DNA of 47,378 nucleotides from Oscillospiraceae bacterium (GTDB lineage: Bacteria > Bacillota > Clostridia > Oscillospirales > Ruminococcaceae). The stretch spans positions 1 to 47,378 of the forward strand of contig JAFSEN010000100.1 in NCBI GenBank assembly GCA_017435745.1, read 5' to 3'. This document shows, in pieces, positions 40,668-47,378 of this stretch; the first letter of the stretch is position 1, and the number at the start of each line of letters is the position of its first letter. The notes beneath the pieces were generated by a model that saw nothing but the letters and a program-made list of their open reading frames with translations, did not search any database and was not told where the DNA came from. The translations under genes and the position numbers were made by a program.

Positions 40668-41674
40668 AGATAATGGTGGGGCTCAGCGGCGGAGTTGACA
40701 GTGCGGCCGCAGCATATCTTCTTAAAGAACAGGGCTATGAGGTTGCGGGAGCAACTTTCAGAATGTTCGACGAATGGGATGAAGCAAAGGATGCAAAAGC
40801 CGTTGCGGAGCATCTTGGAATCCCTCATTATATTTTTGATTTCCGCGAAATTTTTAAAAAGGAAGTTCTCGATAATTTTACCGAGGAATATAAAAAGGGA
40901 AGAACCCCGAACCCTTGTGTAAGATGCAATAAATTCATTAAGTTTCCGGCATTTTTCGAGGAAGCGCAGAAACTCGGATATGATCTTATTTCCACCGGCC
41001 ATTATGCAAGAACCGACGGAAACAATATCTTCCGGGCGAAAAATCTTGCAAAAGACCAAAGTTATATGATGTATAACATCGACAAGGAACTTATTCCTCA
41101 TCTTCGTTTTCCACTTGCGGATTTATCCAAAGACGAGATCCGCGCAATAGCAGAAAAAGCGGGGATTCCCGTTGCAAACAAACCGGATTCCCAGGATATC
41201 TGCTTTATTCCCGACGGCGATACCCAAGGTTATATCGAACGTGCAATCGGCGAAATGCCTCACGGAAAATTTGTTGACGAATGCGGAAAATGTCTTGGCG
41301 AACATAAAGGAATCTGCCGCTATACCATCGGCCAGAGAAAAGGACTTGGGCTTTCGCTTCCGGCGCCGCTTTATGTGGGAAAAATCGATCCGGAAGCAAA
41401 CGAAGTGGTTCTTGTGGATAACGAAACCCTTTTTAAAAAGCGCGTTATCGTTGATGATTTCCATTGGATAAACGGCGCGCCGGATATGCCGATTGCGGTG
41501 ACATGCAAAATCCGCTATGCCCATAGCCCTGCTCCGGCCCTTGCAAGCACATATTTCCGCGATGACAGGGCGCTAATCCTTTTTGATGAACCCCAAAGGG
41601 CAGTAACCCCGGGCCAGTCCGCGGTAATTTATGACGGCGACAAACTTCTCGGCGGCGGAATAATTACAGGATAA
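40664..41674 (+). CDS. mnmA: tRNA-specific 2-thiouridylase MnmA
   Basis: Thiolates U34 of tRNA Lys, Glu and Gln. 336 residues: PP-loop GLSGGVDSAAAAYLL, catalytic Cys in NPCVRCNK and the second Cys in SQDICFIPDGD, and the C-terminal RNA-binding barrel (TIGQRKGLGLSLPAPLYV). Start at ATG 40664, overlapping the small-peptide stop; a GTG four codons earlier is less likely. Monomeric-looking, standard length slightly short. Confidence 0.96.
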   Translation: MKIMVGLSGGVDSAAAAYLLKEQGYEVAGATFRMFDEWDEAKDAKAVAEHLGIPHYIFDFREIFKKEVLDNFTEEYKKGRTPNPCVRCNKFIKFPAFFEEAQKLGYDLISTGHYARTDGNNIFRAKNLAKDQSYMMYNIDKELIPHLRFPLADLSKDEIRAIAEKAGIPVANKPDSQDICFIPDGDTQGYIERAIGEMPHGKFVDECGKCLGEHKGICRYTIGQRKGLGLSLPAPLYVGKIDPEANEVVLVDNETLFKKRVIVDDFHWINGAPDMPIAVTCKIRYAHSPAPALASTYFRDDRALILFDEPQRAVTPGQSAVIYDGDKLLGGGIITG

Positions 41675-41703
41675 TTGACAAGTAAACGCTACTTGTGTAT
41701 AAT
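41675..41703 (+). promoter_or_regulatory. Consensus sigma-A promoter of the CorC-family leader
   Basis: Perfect TTGACA (41675-41680), 17-base spacer, perfect TATAAT (41698-41703). It begins on the base after the mnmA stop codon. Confidence 0.92.
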
Positions 41704-41733
41704 AGTCATATTATTTATTTGAAAGGTCAAAAA

Positions 41734-41772
41734 ATGGACGACGCAGACATACGAAGTATTATTATAAATTGA
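41734..41772 (+). CDS. 12-residue acidic leader peptide
   Basis: ATG with GAAAGG seven bases upstream; encodes MDDADIRSIIIN then TGA. It lies between a consensus promoter and an intrinsic terminator, ahead of the CorC-family gene. Three Asp in the first five residues recall nascent chains that destabilise the ribosome at low Mg2+ (as known for MgtL-type leaders). Its stop is only eight bases before the terminator stem. Coding status is inferred from the ribosome site and location. Confidence 0.6.
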   Translation: MDDADIRSIIIN

Positions 41773-41779
41773 TTTTCGG

Positions 41780-41821
41780 AGCATAGCCTGGACGCAAAAG
41801 CGCCTCGGGCTGTGCTTTTTT
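41780..41821 (+). terminator. Attenuator-type terminator before the CorC-family gene
   Basis: AGCATAGCC (41780-41788) pairs with GGGCTGTGCT (41807-41816), inner CGC / GCG, followed by a T run to 41821. No new promoter fits in the 41 bases before the next ATG, so the gene needs read-through. Confidence 0.85.
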
Positions 41822-41862
41822 GCGTTAATTATTAATTTTTGAAAGGTTGTATCAATTAAGAA

Positions 41863-43110
41863 ATGAACAATATCGGCACAATAGTCGCCATGGGCGTTCT
41901 TGTAATGATGTCGGCATATTTTTCCGCAACGGAAACCGCTTTCAACAGTCTTAATATTACAAAATTAAAAATTTCAGCAGAAAAAGGCGACAAAGGCGCA
42001 ATACTCATGCTTCGGCTTGTTGAAGATTATAACCGCCTTCTGACAACGATCCTTGTCGGCAACAACATAGTTAACATCGCTCTTTCTGCAATAGCGACCG
42101 TTTTTTTTATCGAACTTGTCGGCGATGCGGGAGCAACTCTTTCCACTGCGGTAATCACCGTTGTTGTACTTATCTTTGGCGAAATTACTCCGAAAAGTGT
42201 TGCAAAGGAATCTCCCGAAGCTTTTGCAAGGTTTTCTGCACCCATAATCAATTTTCTTGCGGTAATCCTTACCCCCATAAATTATATTTTCGGTCTTTGG
42301 AAAAAATTTATTTCTATTATTTTTAAAAGCAGCGACGAACAGGCCGTTACAGAAGAAGAGCTTCTTTCAATGGTCGATGAAGTTGAAAGCAGCGGCGGAA
42401 TCGGCGAGCAGGAAAGCGAACTTATCCGCAACGTTATCGAACTTAACGAAAACGACGCCGCTGATATTGCAACTCCCCGTGTCGATATCGAAGCTGTTGA
42501 GAAAAACTGGACCAAGGAAGAAGTGGCTGAAGTTTTTGTCGAAACCGGATATTCCCGTCTTCCGGTTTATGTCGACAGCCTTGACAACATAATCGGAATA
42601 ATCCACCGCACCGATTTTTATAACAATTACGACAAAGACAATATTGCCGAAACAATGCTTACCGAACCTCTTTATGTTCCCAAAACGATGAAAATCGGCG
42701 CGCTTCTCAAACTTCTCCAGAAAGAAAAATGCCACATGGCCGTTGTAAACGATGAATACGGCGGCACTTTCGGAATTGTTACCATGGAGGATATTCTTGA
42801 AGAACTTGTCGGCGAAATTTGGGACGAACACGACGAAGTTGAAGAGGATATTAGCGAAAGCAAAGGCGTTTATACCGTTTCCGGAAGTATGGATCCGGAA
42901 GAACTTTTTGAAGAACTTGAACTGGATATTGAAGAAGTTCCCTATGCTACCCTAAGCGGCTGGATCATGGACGAACTCAACAAGGTTCCGGAAGTGGGCG
43001 ATACCTTTGAAAACAGAGGATACAGATTCACCGTTGAAACCGTTGACGGAATGCGCGTTGATACCGCCGTTGTTGAAAAACTTGAATCCGTTTCCGAAAG
43101 CGAAGAATAA
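41863..43110 (+). CDS. CorC/HlyC (CNNM-type) ion exchanger
   Basis: 415 residues: an N-terminal CNNM/DUF21 membrane domain (SAYFSATETAFNSL, VGNNIVNIALSAIA, FGEITPKSVAKE), a CBS pair (about 185-320), and a C-terminal CorC_HlyC domain (GVYTVSGSMDPEELFEEL). Homologues export Mg2+ or exchange it for Na+ (CorC, MpfA). The in-frame stop TAA at 41857 fixes the start no earlier than ATG 41863; AAAGG is 16 bases away, farther than usual, so initiation may be weak or controlled. Preceded by the leader ORF and terminator. Confidence 0.94.
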   Translation: MNNIGTIVAMGVLVMMSAYFSATETAFNSLNITKLKISAEKGDKGAILMLRLVEDYNRLLTTILVGNNIVNIALSAIATVFFIELVGDAGATLSTAVITVVVLIFGEITPKSVAKESPEAFARFSAPIINFLAVILTPINYIFGLWKKFISIIFKSSDEQAVTEEELLSMVDEVESSGGIGEQESELIRNVIELNENDAADIATPRVDIEAVEKNWTKEEVAEVFVETGYSRLPVYVDSLDNIIGIIHRTDFYNNYDKDNIAETMLTEPLYVPKTMKIGALLKLLQKEKCHMAVVNDEYGGTFGIVTMEDILEELVGEIWDEHDEVEEDISESKGVYTVSGSMDPEELFEELELDIEEVPYATLSGWIMDELNKVPEVGDTFENRGYRFTVETVDGMRVDTAVVEKLESVSESEE

Positions 43111-43112
43111 AG

Positions 43113-43553
43113 ATGGAACTTGTTATAAAAAAATTCGAAGAACTTACAGTAAACGAGCTTTATGATATTTTAAAGCTCCGTGTCAACGTTTTTGTTGTTG
43201 AACAGGAATGTCCCTATCCGGAAATCGATGATAAAGACCAAAACGCATACCATGTCTGGCTCAAGGACGAGGATGGCATTGCCGCCTATCTCCGCGTGCT
43301 CGATAAAGGCGTTTCTTTTGAAGATGCAGCAGTCGGAAGGGTTATTTCCGCAAGGCGCAGAAAAGGTTACGGAACGGTCGTGCTCAAAGAGGGAATCCGC
43401 CTTGCAAAAGAAAAATTCGGCGCGGATAAAATCACAATCGAAGCCCAGGTTTATGCAAGAAAATTTTATGAAAACGTTGGCTTTAAACAGGTTTCGGAAG
43501 AATTCCTCGAAGACGGAATTCCGCATATTCTGATGACTCTTGAAGTTGAATAA
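43113..43553 (+). CDS. ElaA-like GNAT acetyltransferase
   Basis: 146 residues of the ElaA type: LRVNVFVVEQECPYPEIDDKD and AYHVWLKD are its hallmarks, with acetyl-CoA loop RRKGYGTVVLKEG and C-terminal ARKFYENVGFKQVSEEFLEDG. Substrate unknown. Two bases separate it from the CorC gene, so it is part of that unit. Confidence 0.92.
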   Translation: MELVIKKFEELTVNELYDILKLRVNVFVVEQECPYPEIDDKDQNAYHVWLKDEDGIAAYLRVLDKGVSFEDAAVGRVISARRRKGYGTVVLKEGIRLAKEKFGADKITIEAQVYARKFYENVGFKQVSEEFLEDGIPHILMTLEVE

Positions 43554-43585
43554 AAAAATCCGGCAGACTTCTGCCGGATTTTTTT
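43552..43585 (+). terminator. Terminator after the ElaA-like gene
   Basis: AAATCCGGCAGA / TCTGCCGGATTT followed by more T; starts at the stop codon. Confidence 0.9.
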
Positions 43586-43654
43586 ATTTTTGTGCAACAA
43601 AACCGCTTTAAACAAACACTATTATTATAGATGAAAAATCAAGGAGCTGATTTT

Positions 43655-44359
43655 ATGAAAAAGTTTTTTGCTGTGATTTTTGTCGCAATAATGTTGTTTT
43701 CGTTTTCTGCCTGCGGATGGAAAATCGAAGTTGCAAACCCGGAAGAGGAAATCGCCAAATCGGAATCCGGGATAAAAACCGAAAGCGAACCGGAGCAGAC
43801 GGAAAGCATTGAGGAAATTCTGGAAAGTTATATCAAAATCGAAAACGAAAAACTTTCCGGAAAAATTCACCCGGAAGTTTTGCCTTCCGAAAACAGCGAG
43901 GAAACAGTTTTAAAAGACGAATTTGTTTCCGTTTCAATTTCCGTTCCGGAAGGCTGGGAACCGGGAACTCTTGAGGAAAATGGAGAGATTTACGGCATTA
44001 CTTTTAAATTGCCCTGGGATAATTACCATTACGCAAGTATTGCTGTGTATAAAGACACCGGCACGACCTATGACGACCTGCTTGCAAGAAACTCATTATG
44101 GGTCGGAATCGATGAATATACATATCACGAAGTAAGCGGAAATTTCGAAAAAGGAAGCTATATCCGTTTTGATTATCCCACAAGCGAAAAATATGATGTT
44201 GAAGAAGATGCCGTTCCTGTTTACGGAAGATTTTATCAGCTTCAATTTGACGGATATGTCGTTGCGGTCAATGCCTATATAAGAATCGATTCGGAAGAAA
44301 ACAAAGCTTTTGATGAAAAGCTTTGCGACGAGTTTATTTCTTCAATAAAAATCGGCTGA
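43655..44359 (+). CDS. Putative lipoprotein
   Basis: 234 residues. Signal MKKFFAVIFVAIMLFSFSAC with the lipidated Cys at 20. A Glu/Ser-rich linker (about 30-75) leads to a compact domain (VSVSISVPEGWEPG to the end) that resembles PsbP-like or DUF-type ligand-free domains, each starting with FVSVSxPEGW; no motif gives a function. Start at 43655 because AAGGAG lies eight bases upstream; eight in-frame codons upstream are excluded. Outer face of the membrane. Confidence 0.85.
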   Translation: MKKFFAVIFVAIMLFSFSACGWKIEVANPEEEIAKSESGIKTESEPEQTESIEEILESYIKIENEKLSGKIHPEVLPSENSEETVLKDEFVSVSISVPEGWEPGTLEENGEIYGITFKLPWDNYHYASIAVYKDTGTTYDDLLARNSLWVGIDEYTYHEVSGNFEKGSYIRFDYPTSEKYDVEEDAVPVYGRFYQLQFDGYVVAVNAYIRIDSEENKAFDEKLCDEFISSIKIG

Positions 44360-44380
44360 AAATGTTAACAAAAAGTTTTC

Positions 44381-44409
44381 TTGTAAGTTTTTGTGAGCAA
44401 TGGTAAACT
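44381..44409 (+). promoter_or_regulatory. Possible sigma-A promoter of the AIM24-family gene
   Basis: TTGTAA (44381-44386), 17-base spacer, TAAACT (44404-44409), 32 bases before the ATG. Confidence 0.5.
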
Positions 44410-44441
44410 TTAGTTGAAAACAATAAAAAGGAGGCGTTTTT

Positions 44442-45122
44442 ATGCGTTATGAAATAGAAGGCGGTTCTCTTCCGGCGCTTGTAATCCAGCTTGAACCGGG
44501 CGAAGGTCTTGTAAGCGAATCCGGCGGAAGAACATGGATAAAAGGTCCGATTTCGACCGATACAAAAGCCGACGGAGGAATTGGAAAAGCGTTCGGAAGA
44601 ATGATTTCCGGCGAAAGCCTTTTTCTCAACCATTATGAAGCAAGAGGAGCGGGCGAAATTGCGTTCACTTCCTCCTTCCCGGGAAGAATTGTTTCCAAAC
44701 AGCTTGCCCCGGGCGAAAGCGTAATTTGCCAGAAACGCGCTTTCCTTTGCGCAACCGAAGGCACCCAGCTTTCGATTTTCTTCCGCAAAAAAGTCGGAGC
44801 GGGTCTTCTCGGCGGAGAAGGTTTTATCATGCAGAAGGTAACCGGCCCCGGTCTTGCTTTCTTTGAAATAGACGGTTACTGCAAGGAATATAACCTTGCT
44901 GCGGGCGAAGAACTTGTCTGCGACACAGGCGTTGTTGCCATTATGGACGAAACCTGCAAAATGGATATACGTATGGTCGGAAGCGTTAAAAATGCCCTTT
45001 TCGGCGGCGAAGGACTTGTTGATACCGTTATAACCGGTCCCGGAAAAGTAATGCTCCAGACAATGCCGATTTATAAAGTTGCCGGCGCAATCCAGCCCTT
45101 TATTGTAACCGGAGGAAATTAA
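44442..45122 (+). CDS. AIM24/TIGR00266 family protein
   Basis: 226 residues of Gly-rich beta-helix repeats: EPGEGLVSESGGRTWIKG, APGESVICQKRAFLCAT, AAGEELVCDTGVVAIMD, and the loops GGEGFIMQKVTGPG and GGEGLVDTVITGPG typical of this family (yeast mitochondrial AIM24 and bacterial homologues). No signal peptide. Cellular role not established. Strong SD AAAGGAGG. Confidence 0.9.
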   Translation: MRYEIEGGSLPALVIQLEPGEGLVSESGGRTWIKGPISTDTKADGGIGKAFGRMISGESLFLNHYEARGAGEIAFTSSFPGRIVSKQLAPGESVICQKRAFLCATEGTQLSIFFRKKVGAGLLGGEGFIMQKVTGPGLAFFEIDGYCKEYNLAAGEELVCDTGVVAIMDETCKMDIRMVGSVKNALFGGEGLVDTVITGPGKVMLQTMPIYKVAGAIQPFIVTGGN

Positions 45123-45127
45123 TTTAC

Positions 45128-45164
45128 AAAAAAACTCCCTGCCGTTTTTGGCAGGGAGTTTTTT
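45128..45164. terminator. Bidirectional terminator
   Basis: AAAAAACTCCCTGCC / GGCAGGGAGTTTTTT with GTTTTT loop between the AIM24 and pcp genes. Confidence 0.9.
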
Positions 45165-45747
45165 ATATCGATTCTATCGCAATTTCAAGAGCTTTTGCGA
45201 TTGTTGCAAGGGGAAGGCTCGGTTTGTCTTCCGTTTGTTCCGGAATGAACGGAACATGGATAAAACAGGCCTTTGTTTCGGTGTTTTTGTAATGCTCAAG
45301 AACGTGGTACAAAAGGTCGTTGCAGACATAGGTTCCTGCGGAATAGGAAACAGAGCAGGGGATACCTTCTGCGGAAACAGCTTCTGCCATTTTTCTTACC
45401 GGAAGGGTTGAAAACAACGCGTTTTCACAGCCTTCGATGCAGGGGATATCTTTTGGCTGGTTTCCTTCGTTATCGGAAATGGAGGCAAAACGAAGATTTA
45501 TAGCAACCATTTCGGGGGTTACGAAATTTCTTCCGCCGGCCTGGCCAACGCAGATTATTGCATCGGGGTTTATTTCGCTTGCTTTTTCAATAACGGTTTC
45601 TGCTGTTTTTCCAAAAACAACCGGAACTTCGATTTTTGAAAGCAAAAAATCTCCGATTTCATCCGGAAGAAGCTTTACCGCTTCCCAGGAAGGGTTAATT
45701 TTTTCTCCGCCAAAAGGTTCAAAACCGGTTATAAGAAGTTTTTTCAT
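45163..45747 (-). CDS. pcp: Pyroglutamyl-peptidase I
   Basis: Cysteine peptidase that removes N-terminal pyroglutamate. 194 residues with the family's catalytic groups: Glu in VTPEMVAIN region, Cys in SAGTYVCNDLLYH, His in CFIHVPFIPEQ, and the N-terminal TGFEPFGGEKINPSW. Start at ATG 45747, giving MKKLLITGFEPFGG as in homologues; 14 extra in-frame codons upstream lack support. Confidence 0.93.
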   Translation of the reverse strand: MKKLLITGFEPFGGEKINPSWEAVKLLPDEIGDFLLSKIEVPVVFGKTAETVIEKASEINPDAIICVGQAGGRNFVTPEMVAINLRFASISDNEGNQPKDIPCIEGCENALFSTLPVRKMAEAVSAEGIPCSVSYSAGTYVCNDLLYHVLEHYKNTETKACFIHVPFIPEQTEDKPSLPLATIAKALEIAIESI

Positions 45748-45803
45748 TTTATTCACCGCCGAATGTTTTTTCTTGAACCATTTTACCACAAGAAGAAAAA
45801 ATG

Positions 45804-46574
45804 TTAAAGCTGTTTCTTGATTTTTTGCAGCGCTCCTTTTTCAAGGCGCGAAACCTGCGCCTGGCTTATGCCTATAAGCGAAGCAACGTCGGTTTGTGTG
45901 CGCCCATCAAAAAAACGCATTCCGAGTATGCGTTTTTCCCTTTGCGAAAGGGATTTTACGGCCTCTTTAAGCGCAATTTCTTCAAGCCAGCCTGCGTCGG
46001 AATTTTTATCGCTTATTTGATCCATCATAAAAATCGTGTCGCCGGAATCGGAATATACCGGTTCATAAAGAGAAACCGGTTCAACAATGGATTCCAGCGC
46101 GATTACTACCCGGCTTTTCGGAAGTTCAAGAATTTTTGCAATCTCGTCAATTTTGGGTTCTCTTCCGTGCTCATTGATAAAATCCTCTTTCACCTGCATG
46201 GCCCGATAAGCAATATCGCGCATCGAGCGGCTTACCCTGACGGTGTTTGAATCCCGCAAAAACCGCCTTATCTCGCCGATAATCATCGGAACACCGTAAG
46301 TTGAAAAACGGACGTCAAGGCTTGGGTCAAAATTATCAATGGCTTTGATAAGCCCGATGCACCCCACTTGAAAAAGGTCGTCGGGCGTTTCTCCGCGGCC
46401 GGAAAATTTTTGAACAACGCTTAAAACAAGCCGAAGATTTCCGTTTATCATCTTTTCGCGCGCATTTTTGTCGCCGTTTTTTGCAAGTTTCATAAGGTCG
46501 CTTTTTTCGTTTTCTGTGAGCACCGGAAGCTTTGCCGTGTTGATTCCGCATATTTCTACCTTGCCGTAATACAT
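45804..46574 (-). CDS. sigG: Forespore sigma factor SigG
   Basis: Late forespore RNA polymerase sigma factor. 256 residues: SigG-specific N-terminus KVEICGINTAKLPVL, region 2 (GNLRLVLSVVQKF, DDLFQVGCIGLIKAIDNFD, FSTYGVPMIIGEIRRFLRD), region 3 and the region 4 helix-turn-helix (TQTDVASLIGISQAQVSRLEK). SD GGGGAG before the ATG. Unlike the common spoIIGA-sigE-sigG array, no sigE is next to it here; ylmC is divergent. A sigma-F/G-like promoter is suggested at 46610-46640. Confidence 0.96.
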   Translation of the reverse strand: MYYGKVEICGINTAKLPVLTENEKSDLMKLAKNGDKNAREKMINGNLRLVLSVVQKFSGRGETPDDLFQVGCIGLIKAIDNFDPSLDVRFSTYGVPMIIGEIRRFLRDSNTVRVSRSMRDIAYRAMQVKEDFINEHGREPKIDEIAKILELPKSRVVIALESIVEPVSLYEPVYSDSGDTIFMMDQISDKNSDAGWLEEIALKEAVKSLSQREKRILGMRFFDGRTQTDVASLIGISQAQVSRLEKGALQKIKKQL

Positions 46575-46609
46575 AAAAAACTCCCCGTTAAAAATATTTT
46601 TGCAAGGTT

Positions 46610-46640
46610 GATTTTGGGCTTTTTGTTTTGAAAATATTCA
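46610..46640 (-). promoter_or_regulatory. Possible sigma-F/G promoter of sigG
   Basis: Minus strand TGAATA (46635-46640), 18-base spacer, CAAAATC (46610-46616). The -35 fits the sigma-G pattern well, the -10 (CATnMTA) at five of seven positions. Confidence 0.35.
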
Positions 46641-46706
46641 TTTGAGCACGGAACGGGCAGCATGGAAAATTTTGAGCACGGACAGACAAAAAATTCCGAA
46701 AAACGG

Positions 46707-46714
46707 CATACAAT
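46707..46714 (+). promoter_or_regulatory. Possible sigma-E -10 element of ylmC
   Basis: CATACAAT matches the mother-cell sigma-E -10 pattern. The -35 (ATA-type) is not clear. Confidence 0.3.
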
Positions 46715-46737
46715 TATGTTTGAAAGGGTGATGAAAA

Positions 46738-47040
46738 GTGCTTTTAACTTCTGAAGAATTGTTGAAAAAAGAGATAATCAATACCGTTGACGGAAGCTCT
46801 CTTGGTTTTGCCGAAGATATACTTTTCGACACCGAAACAAAGAAAATAATTGCGCTGGTTGTAAATATCAGGCCAAAAATTTTCGGAATTTTCGGCGGAA
46901 ACGAAAGTATTTCTATAGGCTGGGAAAAAATAGTAACGGTGGGAAAAGACACCATTTTGATAAAAACTGAACAATGTGGCAAAATATACAATGAAAACAA
47001 AAATTTTATCCAAAAAATTTTAGATATTTTCTTATATTAA
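46738..47040 (+). CDS. ylmC: YlmC/YmxH family sporulation protein
   Basis: 100 residues, PRC-barrel type: LTSEELLKKEIINTVDGSSLGFAEDILFD and the strand WEKIVTVGKDTILIK. Family members occur only in spore formers, often beside sigG, as here. Start is GTG at 46738 with AAAGGG nine bases upstream. Molecular role unknown. Divergent from sigG. Confidence 0.88.
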   Translation: MLLTSEELLKKEIINTVDGSSLGFAEDILFDTETKKIIALVVNIRPKIFGIFGGNESISIGWEKIVTVGKDTILIKTEQCGKIYNENKNFIQKILDIFLY

Positions 47041-47053
47041 ATAGCAAAAACGG

Positions 47054-47082
47054 TTGCAATAAATTGCTTTAAGTGTTATAAT
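47054..47082 (+). promoter_or_regulatory. Sigma-A promoter of rpsB
   Basis: TTGCAA (47054-47059), 17-base spacer, TATAAT (47077-47082); transcript start near 47090. Confidence 0.8.
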
Positions 47083-47091
47083 CTAATGGCT

Positions 47092-47378
<287 letters not shown>

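Noticed and set aside
41675..41862. Known Mg2+ riboswitch (M-box) upstream of the CorC-family gene
   Set aside because: The leader is only about 110 bases before the terminator and lacks the multi-helix M-box layout; a translated mini-ORF is more convincing.

Overview
The window is bacterial chromosome from an endospore-forming, moderately AT-rich Firmicute of the class Clostridia, most likely an Oscillospiraceae/Ruminococcaceae-type gut anaerobe. Evidence: a forespore sigma factor (sigG) and a YlmC/YmxH sporulation protein, the Clostridia-style order phoH-ybeY-era-yqzL-recO-mutS2, a PPi-type phosphofructokinase, an aldo/keto reductase fused to ferredoxin-type Fe-S sites, BspA-like leucine-rich-repeat proteins, one of them carrying cohesin and dockerin domains, AGGAGG-type ribosome sites and consensus sigma-A promoters. 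The taxon is inferred from gene content only. No phage, insertion sequence, rRNA or CRISPR array was seen.

Layout. 1-3.7 kb: the 5' part of a KtrB/TrkH potassium channel gene (cut by the window edge), a ClpC-type ATPase without the usual middle domain, a repeat-rich gap, and ridA. 3.7-11.6 kb, minus strand: five genes read as one unit from a consensus promoter near 11.6 kb to a terminator near 3.7 kb. They encode a condensation-domain-like acyltransferase, an AMP-forming acyl ligase, a free-standing acyl carrier protein, an ABC ATPase and an FtsX/MacB-like permease with a ~400-residue coiled coil. Together they look like a small carrier-protein assembly line with its own export machine, and are my best candidate for an undescribed system. 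11.8-19.4 kb: tRNA-Gly(CCC), the aldo/keto reductase, two LRR proteins, a lipoprotein and a PutP-type symporter. 19.4-28.8 kb: a GtrB-like glycosyltransferase with RsuA and a divergent GtrA flippase, guanine deaminase, a YgiQ-type radical SAM protein, a small secreted/membrane protein coupled to an AAC(6')-like acetyltransferase, a family-4 uracil-DNA glycosylase, a cell-wall amidase, and two unrecognised genes.

29-36.7 kb is the conserved RNA/DNA maintenance cluster: phoH, ybeY, era, yqzL, recO, mutS2, an alkyltransferase-like DNA repair gene and an AI-2E-family permease, all plus strand with many start/stop overlaps. 36.7-45.8 kb holds the phosphofructokinase, a DUF421/DUF4363 pair, signal peptidase I, a 32-residue membrane peptide, mnmA, a CorC/HlyC-family ion exchanger, two acetyltransferase/lipoprotein units, an AIM24-family protein and pyroglutamyl peptidase. 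A perfect promoter, a 12-codon acidic leader ORF and an intrinsic terminator precede the CorC gene, which suggests attenuation, possibly Mg2+-linked. The window ends with sigG, a divergent ylmC, and the promoter, structured leader and 5' end of rpsB.

Several families of GC-rich hairpin repeats lie in the gaps. Many genes overlap by ATGA or TAATG, and at least five appear to start with TTG. The phoH reading frame most naturally begins at a non-AUG codon.
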